From: CATOSP01 sp034422355
GTDB taxonomy: Bacteria > Chloroflexota > Dehalococcoidia > Lucifugimonadales > UBA3495
NCBI GenBank assembly: GCA_034422355.1
Contig: DAOUJS010000040.1
Span: forward strand, 1-10,718
DNA length: 10,718 nt
Reading direction: 5' to 3'
Shown piece by piece: positions 1-7,200 of the stretch. The notes below the pieces were generated by a model. That model was not told the origin of the DNA, made no database searches, and worked only from the letters and a program-made list of their open reading frames with translations. Each line of letters opens with the position of its first letter. Position 1 is the stretch's first letter. The translations under genes and the position numbers were made by a program.

Positions 1-530
1 GCCTGCTATCCCGGGCCAAGCTGGAACAGAAGAGGTTCGCCAAGCGAAACAAGTACCGGGCCGCTGCGCGGATGCGAATCCGCATCGGGAACCTGATTGA
101 CGAGCTGCACCACCAAACCGCCCGGTGGCTGGCGGACCACTTCGACATCATCCTGCTGCCGGCCTTCGAGACCTCGGAGATGGTGCTGCGTGGAGCAAGA
201 AAGCTCCGCGCGAAATCAGTCCGCTCCTTGCTGACCTACGCGCACTACCGGTTCCAGCAATTTCTCAAGTGGAAGTGCTGGCAGACAGGCAAGCAGCTGC
301 TGCTGGTCAACGAGGCATACACCAGCAAGACCTGCAGCTGGAGCGGTGAAATTATCGCCAATCTAGGCGGACGCAAGGTGATAGCAGGTTCAGACGGACT
401 CAGAATGGACCGGGACACCAACGGCGCTCGCGGGACATTCCTGCGGGCTTTGGGAGATACCCCTGCCCTGCGCGAAGTTGCGCAGGAGCACATCGGCGGC
501 TGCGCTACCGGCATTGTCAGCGTTAGTTAG
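1..530 (+). CDS. tnpB: TnpB-type RNA-guided nuclease (IS605/IS607 OrfB), 3' part only
   Basis: The frame is open from the left edge (first full codon at nt 3) to TAG at 528-530, so the gene is cut by the window and about 175 C-terminal residues are visible. The family is recognisable from the usual order: RIGNLIDELHHQTARWL, the PAFETSEMV segment, the HYRF helix, VNEAYTSKTCS (the RuvC-II glutamate lies in VNE) and MDRDTNGARG (the RuvC-III aspartate), ending in FLRALGDTPAL. TnpB proteins are omega-RNA-guided DNA endonucleases of IS200/IS605 and IS607 elements. The zinc ribbon normally reads CxxC...CxxCG. Here only the first Cys remains (TCSWSG), and the second pair reads IAGSDG. The RuvC-I aspartate and the N-terminal domains are off-window. 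Only 61 nt separate the stop from the next gene, so no separate right end is obvious; in this family the omega RNA commonly overlaps the tnpB 3' end. Confidence 0.9.
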   Translation, partial: LLSRAKLEQKRFAKRNKYRAAARMRIRIGNLIDELHHQTARWLADHFDIILLPAFETSEMVLRGARKLRAKSVRSLLTYAHYRFQQFLKWKCWQTGKQLLLVNEAYTSKTCSWSGEIIANLGGRKVIAGSDGLRMDRDTNGARGTFLRALGDTPALREVAQEHIGGCATGIVSVS

Positions 531-591
531 CGAAAAAGTATCGGTTGCGGGACCCACGGAAACGCCAGAATCAACACCGGGGAGGCAGGAA

Positions 592-1248
592 ATGGCGCGG
601 TTGCGAAGGGACGGACCATACTTCTGGGTGACCTGGCTGACCCGGCTCCTGGCCGGGGAGGACGCCTGCCAGTGGTCGGCCTGGTTCCGGGCCCGCCACG
701 ACAGCGGCAGCTGGGACCGGGTCCCCAGCGACTTCGACCAGGCCGGGTGGCAGATGGCACACACGGCGATGGTCAATGATGTCCGGGAGCACTGGGAGGG
801 ACGTGGCTACGAGGTGTTCACCGAGAGGCAGAACGGCTTCAGCCTCCGGGGGAACGCCGGGACCCTGGGAGGCAGGCCGGACCTGGTGGCCAGGAAGGAA
901 GGCGGCGGCACGATCGTGGACGTGAAGACCGGGAAAGCCAGCCCGGCCCACATCGTCCAGGTGATGCTCTACATGTACGCTGTGCCCAGGTCGGTTGCCC
1001 GGCACCGGGGGGTGGTGTTCGACGGGCAGGTGGCATACGGGGATCATTTGGTTGACGTACCCGCAGATGCGGTGGACGGCCTGTTCGTGGAGCGGCTGTC
1101 CGGACTGGTCTCCCAACTGGTGTCGGACATACCGGCCCGGCGGGTGCCCAGCGCCGGTGAGTGCAGGTTCTGCCCCATCACGGATGCGGACTGCCCTGAC
1201 CGTGTGGAAGATGACGGACCGGAGCAAGGAGTGACCTCGGACTTCTGA
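592..1248 (+). CDS. Cas4/RecB-like PD-(D/E)XK nuclease with probable Fe-S cysteines
   Basis: The predicted protein has 218 residues. The ATG at 592 is preceded by GGAGG (581-585) at 6-nt spacing, which favours it over the in-frame ATG at 478 inside tnpB. The PD-(D/E)XK core is visible: GRPD with D97, then VDVKTG with D110 and K112, then QVMLY (Q123, Y127), the QxxxY motif of the RecB/Cas4 group. Cysteines C26, C191, C194 and C201 match the one-plus-three arrangement (C ... CxxC-x6-C) that holds a 4Fe-4S cluster in Cas4, AddB and Dna2-type nucleases. The family cuts single-stranded or end DNA using Mg2+. No cas genes or CRISPR array are nearby, so a Cas4 adaptation role is not supported. It probably forms an operon with the small coiled-coil gene at 1361. 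The fold call is firm; substrate and pathway are unknown. Confidence 0.85.
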   Translation: MARLRRDGPYFWVTWLTRLLAGEDACQWSAWFRARHDSGSWDRVPSDFDQAGWQMAHTAMVNDVREHWEGRGYEVFTERQNGFSLRGNAGTLGGRPDLVARKEGGGTIVDVKTGKASPAHIVQVMLYMYAVPRSVARHRGVVFDGQVAYGDHLVDVPADAVDGLFVERLSGLVSQLVSDIPARRVPSAGECRFCPITDADCPDRVEDDGPEQGVTSDF

Positions 1249-1258
1249 GGGGGTGGGC

Positions 1259-1270
1259 GGCAGTACTGCC
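1259..1270. repeat. 12-bp perfect palindrome between two genes
   Basis: GGCAGTACTGCC lies 11 nt after the nuclease stop codon, in the 112-nt gap before the coiled-coil gene. It could be a dimeric protein-binding site or chance; nothing else supports an operator. Confidence 0.25.
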
Positions 1271-1360
1271 TGTGCCAACCCAACGGGCCTTACGGTGACC
1301 GTTGAGGATGTGCAGACCAGGGCCGAGGGGGCGACATTGGTGACCCGGGAGGGAGGACCC

Positions 1361-1567
1361 ATGTTGGCTCATTGGCTCAGAAGAGCCGAAGTCGAAAAAG
1401 GGAGGGAGGAAGGTCTTGAAGAAGGCCGGGACAGAATGCACCAGGAATGGCAGTCCTGGCGCCAGGAGTTAAACGGCTGGCAACTCCGCAAAGAAGAAGC
1501 GGGGGCCGCCGGACGCGAGTTCCTGGAACCACCACCTCCTGAACCACGCAGTCCCCGAAAATCCTAA
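1361..1567 (+). CDS. Small charged coiled-coil protein, unknown function
   Basis: The predicted protein has 68 residues. The ATG at 1361 has GGAGG at 1352-1356 (4-nt spacing). The frame stays open upstream to a GTG at 1253, but that start has no comparable ribosome site. The sequence runs MLAHWLRRAEVEKGREEG and continues as a Lys/Glu/Arg-rich helix (about residues 8-50), ending in a Pro-rich tail (EPPPPEPRSPR). The 'EEGLEEGR' pattern resembles the charged helical tails of Rpn/PDDEXK-type transposase-like proteins and many small accessory proteins in related genomes, but it is too generic to name a family. It follows the nuclease at 592 on the same strand, with a terminator just downstream, so the two are probably co-transcribed. 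It may be a partner or a stand-alone small protein. No catalytic residues are apparent. Confidence 0.6.
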   Translation: MLAHWLRRAEVEKGREEGLEEGRDRMHQEWQSWRQELNGWQLRKEEAGAAGREFLEPPPPEPRSPRKS

Positions 1568-1585
1568 CGGCAACTACAGAAAGCG

Positions 1586-1612
1586 AAGGCCCCGGCATTG
1601 CCGGGGCCTTTT
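1586..1612 (+). terminator. Rho-independent terminator after the nuclease operon
   Basis: An 11-bp perfect stem, AAGGCCCCGGC (1586-1596) with GCCGGGGCCTT (1600-1610) around an ATT loop, runs into TTTT. It lies 18 nt after the coiled-coil gene stop. The left arm starts with AA, so it could also act on transcripts arriving from the minus-strand genes. Confidence 0.9.
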
Positions 1613-1627
1613 CACGCCCGGATGACC

Positions 1628-1644
1628 GTGGTCAGTGGTCAGTG
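1628..1644. repeat. Short 7-nt repeat remnant
   Basis: GTGGTCA GTGGTCA GTG is the smallest member of the dispersed AGTGGYY/AGTGATC 7-nt repeat family seen at 3858, 8808 and 9291. It lies in the gap between the terminator and the convergent DUF4276 gene. Confidence 0.6.
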
Positions 1645-1646
1645 CG

Positions 1647-1683
1647 CGGCTGCGCGGCGACCATGGCTTTCGCCGCGCAGCCG
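1647..1683. repeat. Perfect 13-bp inverted repeat (hairpin) in the convergent intergenic gap
   Basis: CGGCTGCGCGGCG (1647-1659) and CGCCGCGCAGCCG (1671-1683) are exact reverse complements around an 11-nt loop. There is no T-run on either side, so it is not a classical terminator. It sits in the 210-nt gene-free gap 1613-1822. The rest of that gap (1684-1822) holds no gene I can support; the frames open there lack ribosome sites and recognisable protein character. Confidence 0.7.
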
Positions 1684-1822
1684 GACCGCTCCCGAGGACA
1701 CGGCGGCGGATACCAGGGTCCTGGACAACGACGCGCCGCCGGAGCGGACCGGGCGCGATGCCTCCAGGACGGTCCCTCCCGGGGCGGCGCTTTGTTGAAG
1801 GGGAGGACCAGGGTGGGGGTGA

Positions 1823-2440
1823 TCAGATAGTGAGGGACGTTTGGTCCATGGCGTCTGCCAGTTGCTCCAATGCGTGGCATAACCGGCGGAACGAGCGCGA
1901 GTTATGGCGGGCCAGGTCCAAATCAATCGCACTGCTGAATGATGCCTGGTGGGAGGTTTCCTTGTAGGCCATGCCGTCGGGCATTTGGCTGGATAGCCAT
2001 CTCTTGGGGTCGGCGACCTCCTCAGCCTCCACCGTCAAAGCCGCGGAATCCGGTATTCCATTCCGGCCTCTCATGGTGGCCAAGCTGGCCAGAAACCAGG
2101 ACTCGTACTCTCTGCGCGCATAGACCACCTGCACCGGAACGGTCACTCCGCTTTGTTGACACCGCCCGGACATTTCTCTAAACAGGGTCACCGGGCAATC
2201 GTTGTCGGCATCCATCAGAACGAGTATTCCCCCGCAGTCCGGTTTGTTCTGTGCGTGCCGCAGGAATCTCTCCAGTTCCTTTTCCAATCTTGACCTGTCC
2301 TTGGCCATCACGACTCTGCTCTTTCCCCAACCCACGATGATATCCGGCCTGCCATACATTTGCAGGAGAATCCGGCTCAACAATTCAGGCAATGCGGCAA
2401 CATCCCCCGGGCCTTCAACCACCGGCACTATTGTCGGCAC
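1823..2440 (-). CDS. DUF4276 family protein (TOPRIM-like), partner of the upstream AAA ATPase
   Basis: The predicted protein has 205 residues. The GTG start at 2440 is fixed by the family's N-terminal motif VVEGPGD, which begins only 7 residues in. E9 plus LMDADND (D77, D79) give the Glu and DxD signature of a TOPRIM-type metal site. Further DUF4276 hallmarks are REYESWFLAS (E111, E113, W115), DPKRWL, the YKETSHQ segment and SRSFRRL near the end. The start lies 5 nt after the TAG of the AAA ATPase, so translation is probably coupled. DUF4276 proteins are commonly paired with this class of ATPase. By analogy with OLD and PARIS (ATPase plus TOPRIM effector), it may be the nuclease-like effector. 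Family assignment is firm; defence function is inference. Confidence 0.87.
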   Translation of the reverse strand: MPTIVPVVEGPGDVAALPELLSRILLQMYGRPDIIVGWGKSRVVMAKDRSRLEKELERFLRHAQNKPDCGGILVLMDADNDCPVTLFREMSGRCQQSGVTVPVQVVYARREYESWFLASLATMRGRNGIPDSAALTVEAEEVADPKRWLSSQMPDGMAYKETSHQASFSSAIDLDLARHNSRSFRRLCHALEQLADAMDQTSLTI

Positions 2441-2445
2441 GCCAG

Positions 2446-3780
2446 CTACTCTCGCTCACCTGCCGGCTCGAGCCCTTCCATGCTATGCAATTCTCCCGGC
2501 AGGAAAAGCCCGTCCATGATTGAATTCATCTGGCCGGCGGATACCCGGCCCACTTTGGTGGACCCCTTTTCCGCGCTGACCGCCCGGATGTTCTCAACCG
2601 GAATCCGGTCGATCAGGTCCGGGCTGTGGGTGGCGACCAGCACCTGTCCCCGCAACGCGGCCTCCTGCATAGTATCGGCGAGGACTGCCATCGCTCCCGG
2701 ATGAATGGCCAGTTCGGGTTCCTCAAGGCCAACCAGGGCCAGAGCAGGTTCCTGGAAAAGAGCGGTGAGCATGGCCAATAGACGAACGGTGCCATCGGAC
2801 TCATAGGACAGGTCGAACCACATATCCCTGCCAGTTGGACCATCCCCGGCGTGCTTGAGTTCGATGACGTTGTAGCTGCCGGCGCTGCTGACGCGGATGT
2901 CGCAAATGCCCGGAACTGCGTAGCCAAGGGCATTCTTCAACTCCGGGAGAAAGCGATTGCCCTTCAGGTCCATATCCTTCAGTGTTGAAGCCAGGTTTTC
3001 GCCACCCACGTCCAGGGGATGGCTTTCCGCCGCCTTCTGAGGCTCACGCAAGTAGTTGGGGAAGATATGGTACAGACGAATTTCGGATAGCTTCTCCTTC
3101 AATTGCTCCAGCGCCCCGTGCAGCCGGAAATAGGAGTCCTGGGCGCTCGCGCCCGCGCCGCCCATCATAACGGCCACGAACGGGCCGACCCTGGAAGGCC
3201 CTGCGGGGACCAGTTGGAGGTCATGATCGCCAGATTCCTCCATAAGGAGATTGCGGATCCCCGAAGACCCGGGCTGGGAGATGCCGGTGTCCGCGACTGT
3301 GGCCTGTTGTTCAAGACCATCGAACCTTGGCAGGGTCAAACGGCCCTCGGCGATCTCAACTTCAGCAAGTTTCCGGCGTGCATCTGACGATACCAGCCTG
3401 GCAAACTCTCGCTTTACCCGGTAGCCGCTCGCCCCCCGGCCTGCCAGCTCGAAGCCATATTCGAGAGTTCGCCCAGGGCACGCACCGGGAGCTTCCTGCC
3501 GGAGACCAAATTCCAGGCCAACTTCTATACCAACCTCCAGACCAATTTCCGGGGTGGCAACCGCACCGGCGGGATTCCGGCGAGCCATGGAGCCCATGCC
3601 GCCGCGCCGCGTTACAGCCGTTTCCAGGCCGTGGCGCGCGATATCGCCCAGGAACCCGGCCATGTCCAGCAGGTTGCTCTTGCCCGAAGCGTTCGGGCCC
3701 ACCAACACGGTCAGCGGGTCCAACTCCAACTCCGCGCTCCCTATGCTGCGGAAGTTCCTGGCCCAAAGCTTGGTAATCAT
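2446..3780 (-). CDS. AAA family ATPase of the ABC/OLD-like (AAA_21/AAA_15) class
   Basis: The predicted protein has 444 residues from the ATG at 3780, with a weak AGGA ribosome site about 9 nt upstream. The N-terminus (ITKLWARNFRSIGSAELEL) is typical of SMC/RecF/OLD-type ATPases. Walker A is GPNASGKSN (28-36). The ABC signature-like SYESDGTVRLLA lies at 325-336, Walker B with catalytic Glu in LVGLEEPELAIHP (349-361), and the H-loop is ATHSPD (383-388). The middle part (about 60-320) is the variable lid and insertion. It contains a 4-residue repeat, GLEV GIEV GLEF (80-91). Such ATPases act as nucleic-acid or stress sensors that gate a partner. Here the partner is the DUF4276 gene 5 nt downstream. 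Orientation is convergent with the nuclease operon and divergent from the large surface protein. A 7-nt repeat cluster lies about 80 bp upstream; no convincing promoter was found. Confidence 0.9.
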   Translation of the reverse strand: MITKLWARNFRSIGSAELELDPLTVLVGPNASGKSNLLDMAGFLGDIARHGLETAVTRRGGMGSMARRNPAGAVATPEIGLEVGIEVGLEFGLRQEAPGACPGRTLEYGFELAGRGASGYRVKREFARLVSSDARRKLAEVEIAEGRLTLPRFDGLEQQATVADTGISQPGSSGIRNLLMEESGDHDLQLVPAGPSRVGPFVAVMMGGAGASAQDSYFRLHGALEQLKEKLSEIRLYHIFPNYLREPQKAAESHPLDVGGENLASTLKDMDLKGNRFLPELKNALGYAVPGICDIRVSSAGSYNVIELKHAGDGPTGRDMWFDLSYESDGTVRLLAMLTALFQEPALALVGLEEPELAIHPGAMAVLADTMQEAALRGQVLVATHSPDLIDRIPVENIRAVSAEKGSTKVGRVSAGQMNSIMDGLFLPGELHSMEGLEPAGERE

Positions 3781-3857
3781 AGCTGTTTGTCCTGGTCCGC
3801 AACCGTCATTTTCGCCGGAGCGGACGGGGAGGTTTCCAACACTATATCACCTTGATT

Positions 3858-3899
3858 AGTGGCCGGTGGCCGGTGATTAGTGGTTGGTGGTTAGTGGGG
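3858..3899. repeat. Cluster of six contiguous 7-nt repeat units
   Basis: AGTGGCC, GGTGGCC, GGTGATT, AGTGGTT, GGTGGTT and AGTGGGG follow one another without gaps, then a GC-rich stretch (ccccgcgaggggg). The cluster lies in the 448-nt gap between the divergent ATPase and surface-protein genes. It belongs to the same family as the blocks at 1628, 8808 and 9291, but has no reverse-complement arm. From 3900 to 3985 I see nothing beyond GC-rich spacer. Confidence 0.75.
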
Positions 3900-3985
3900 C
3901 CCCGCGAGGGGGCTGGGGCGCAATGCCGCCGCCTGGACAGCGGGATACGCGGGGAGGAAGTCATGGTTTTCCGCGGCCATTTTTG

Positions 3986-4014
3986 TTGACCGTGAGCGTC
4001 CGTAGTAGTATGAT
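3986..4014 (+). promoter_or_regulatory. Sigma-70-type promoter for the large surface protein
   Basis: TTGACC (3986-3991) and TATGAT (4009-4014) are separated by exactly 17 nt, close to the -35/-10 consensus. Transcription would begin near 4020-4022, giving a 5' leader of roughly 205 nt before the ATG at 4229. The surrounding DNA is AT-richer than the rest of the window. Confidence 0.75.
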
Positions 4015-4073
4015 ACCGTCCGTTTTAGACCGCTGGCCTTAAACCTTTATCAAAAAATAGGAGAGTAGAACAC

Positions 4074-4178
4074 GTGGCGACTAGATATGGATTCTCGGTA
4101 AACAAGCGGACCGTTATGGCAGCGGTCACAACGAAGTCGATGTCCGCCGGACTGTTGCTTCCGGCCCCCGGCGCATGA
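4074..4178 (+). CDS. Possible 34-residue leader ORF in the 5' UTR
   Basis: A GTG at 4074 is preceded by AGGAG (4059-4063) at 10-nt spacing and opens a 35-codon frame ending in TGA at 4176-4178, inside the leader of the surface-protein mRNA. The peptide begins VATRYGFSVNKRTVMAAV and ends in LLLPAPGA, with a basic start and a small, hydrophobic Ala-rich end, faintly signal-peptide-like. Two short hairpins overlap it: GACCG/CGGTC near 4109-4127 and GCCGGA/TCCGGC (4146-4151 with 4160-4165). It may be a regulatory leader peptide, a decayed signal peptide or chance. It is in a different frame from the main gene. Confidence 0.35.
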   Translation: MATRYGFSVNKRTVMAAVTTKSMSAGLLLPAPGA

Positions 4179-4213
4179 TCCGGATGCCATAACCCAAAGA
4201 CCCATTTATGAAT

Positions 4214-4226
4214 GGAGGAAGAGGAG
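4214..4226 (+). promoter_or_regulatory. Ribosome binding site fixing the start at 4229
   Basis: The purine run GGAGGAAGAGGAG precedes ATG 4229. An in-frame ATG at 4208 lies upstream of this run and would encode it as protein (NGGRGD), so it is not the start. Confidence 0.85.
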
Positions 4227-4228
4227 AT

Positions 4229-7200
4229 ATGACTCAAGCAACCCCCTGGTATTCGGTTACATCCATCGTGCGTCGCATTGGCGCAAGATCTGCCTTGGCC
4301 ATCGCCTTGGTGGCCGCCCTGGCCGTGGGCGTGTTGGTTTTCAGCACCGCCCAGCCCGCCGGGGCGCAGAGCGCCGAAACCATTGAATACAAGGAGAACG
4401 GCACCGGCCCCGTGGCCACCTTCATTTCCCAGGACCCGGACAAGGACGACGAGGCCACGTGGGATTTGACCGGCGTGGACGCGGGAGAACTGGACATCAA
4501 GGACGGCGTCCTCACCTTCAAGGAAGCGCCCGATTTCGAGGCCGCCAGGGACAGTGACGAGGACAACACCTACGAAGTTACGGTGACCGCCACCGACGCA
4601 GGGAAAGACGGAGATAAGGAAACCGCCGAATTCAAAGTGGAAGTCAAGGTCATCAACCTGGACGAGAAAAGCGAAGTGACCTGGACCGTCGACCACGACG
4701 GCGACGGCAGAGCGGACACTCCGACGTTGATGCAGTTCCAGGCCGGCGCTTTCCTGGAGGCCAGCGTGACCGACGGCGACGTGCCTTCCAGTGACAAGGA
4801 CGTATCATTGGCAACAAACATCAGTTGGCAGTGGCGTCGGTCCCCGGACAAGACCGCGATGGGAACGGCCATTGACGGCGCGGACGACCCATTCTACACC
4901 GTAACCGCCGCCGACGTGGGCCAGCACATCCGCGTCGAGGCCACCTACATACTTTCCGGCCAGACAGCCGAGACGGCGTATCTGACCTCCGATTACCCGG
5001 TGCTGGCCGAGGCCGCTTCAGACGCCGCCGCGCCCAGGTTCGCCCAGGCCAACATCACCAGGAAGGTCGACGAGGGCAAGAAGGGCAGGATGGTCGGCGA
5101 CCCGGTCACCGCTACGGGCGGCCACGGCGTACTGAACTACGAACTGACCGGCAACGACAGCGACCGCTTTGACATCGACCAGAAGACCGGCCAGATAACC
5201 ACCGAGGTTGACCTGGACCACGAGGCGGCCGCGGCCGCGGGCGACAACTGCGTTGCCCAGAACAAGTGCGTGGTCGAAGTAACGGCATGGGACGCAGCCG
5301 GGACCGACTCCGACCCGGTAGCCACCGTGACCATCTCCATCGGGGACGTGGACGAAAAGCCAATGTTCACCGGCGGCGATAACACGGTGGAAGTTGAGGA
5401 AAATCATCCCAAGGACGTAGCAATAAACGCCGTCGCCTACGAGGCAACCGACCCTGAAGGCGACCGGGTCAACTATTCGCTGAGAGGGTCTGACGCGCGC
5501 GAGTTCGATATCGACGCTGATGGTTTCCTCACCTTCAATACCAAGCCCGACTACGAGATGCCAAGGGACCGGGGCCGGGACAACACCTACGAGATCACCG
5601 TGCGGGCAATGGCCGTGGGCAGCAGCCTGTACGCCGACAAGGCGGTGAAAGTCAATGTCACCAACGAGGAAGAACCGCCGGAAATCGGCGGCGATGACAT
5701 CATCACCATCGAGAAATACGAGGAGGGCCGGGAGGATGCGGTAACCACCCTCAAGGCCAAGGACCCGGAGGGCGGCAAGATAACCTGGAGCCTGGTGGAT
5801 GCCGACGGCACCGCCCCTCCGGACATACCTAATACCATAACCATCGCCACCGATGCTGCTGACGATGAGGACCTCACCATCAACGAAGACACCGGGGTGC
5901 TCACCTTCGGTAGCCCGCCCGACTTCGAGGCCCCAGTAGATTCTGACACGGACAACGTCTACATGGTGGTCGTGGTCGCCACCGACACTACTGAAGGTAC
6001 GGCCCTGAACAGTTACAAGAAGGTCGTGGTCACCGTTACCAACAAAGCCGAGACAGGTAAGGTGAGCTTTGTGGTCGGTACTGATATGCAAGCTCAATTC
6101 TCGGTCGGCCAAACGGTCACCGCCAGCGTAACTGACGGCGACGAGACTGCCGCAGGTCAGGTCCCTGGGGGTATAGCGCCCACCTACCAGTGGTACCGGT
6201 TGCCGAGCAAGAACGCGAGGGGGACTGCTATCGCCGATCCTGAGGGGACTGCAGCGGCCTACGCAGTGATCGCCGACGACCTGGACCAATACCTCAAGGT
6301 GGTGGCGAGCTACCGTGTTACCGCTGATGGCTCCGAAGCCGCCACCGCAACAAATCCCCTGGAGACAGCAACCCTGACCTCCGACTACCCGGTGAAGGCT
6401 GCAAACCCTGCCACTGCCGAAGAAGGTCACGTCGAGCCACCCGCCTTCGCCGCAGATATCGAAAGGACGGTGAAGGAGGGCGAAAAGGGCCAGAAGGCCG
6501 GCGCACCGGTCACGGCCACGGGCGGCCACGGTGAGCTGTACTACGAGAAGGGTACGACCGGCGCCGACAACGATAAGTTCGAGATTAACTCGAAGACGGG
6601 CCAGATAACGACCTCGGCGGAGCTGGACCTCGAGGCGACGGCGGCGGCCGACAACTGCATCGACAATGACGACGAGTGCGAGGTCGACATCATCGCCAGG
6701 GACGCCGCCGGGCAAGTAAGCTCAGCAGCCACCGTGACCATCACGATTACGGACGTAAACGAGAAGCCGACGTTTGACGGGAGCCCGCCCGCAAAGATGA
6801 GCGTCGAGGAAAACCAGACGAAAGTGACGGACGATGATGCCTTCCAGGCGTCGGACCCAGAAGGGCGCGGGGTTACCCTGACGCTGAAGACCGGCGCGGA
6901 CAGCGGACTGTTCCGGCTTACCGACGACGAGGCCCTCTACTTCAAGGCCAAGCCCGACTACGAGGACCCGAAGGACCGGGGCCGGGACAACATCTACGAG
7001 GTCACGGTACAGGCCTCGGACGGCAGGCTGCGCGCAGAGCATACGATAAGCGTCACCGTCACCAACGTTAACGAAAAGCCGGAAATCGTTAAGGTCGGCG
7101 TGTCCCTCGACGGCCCGGCCAGCGTCATGCACGAGGAGAACTCTGACGCCGCAATCGGCACCTACAAGGCGTCGGAGACCTCGGCGACACTGTCCCTGAC

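Noticed and set aside
478..591. Upstream in-frame start for the PD-(D/E)XK nuclease
   Set aside because: The extension overlaps the tnpB end and is low complexity; ATG 592 has a strong GGAGG at proper spacing.
1635..1822. Several short open frames on both strands in the convergent gap
   Set aside because: They have no ribosome sites, are Arg/Pro/Gly-rich in all frames as expected for GC-rich DNA, and span a hairpin and repeat remnant.
3780..3857. Minus-strand promoter for the ATPase around TATAGT (3841-3846)
   Set aside because: No acceptable -35 hexamer lies at 16-18 nt; the match is only a weak -10.
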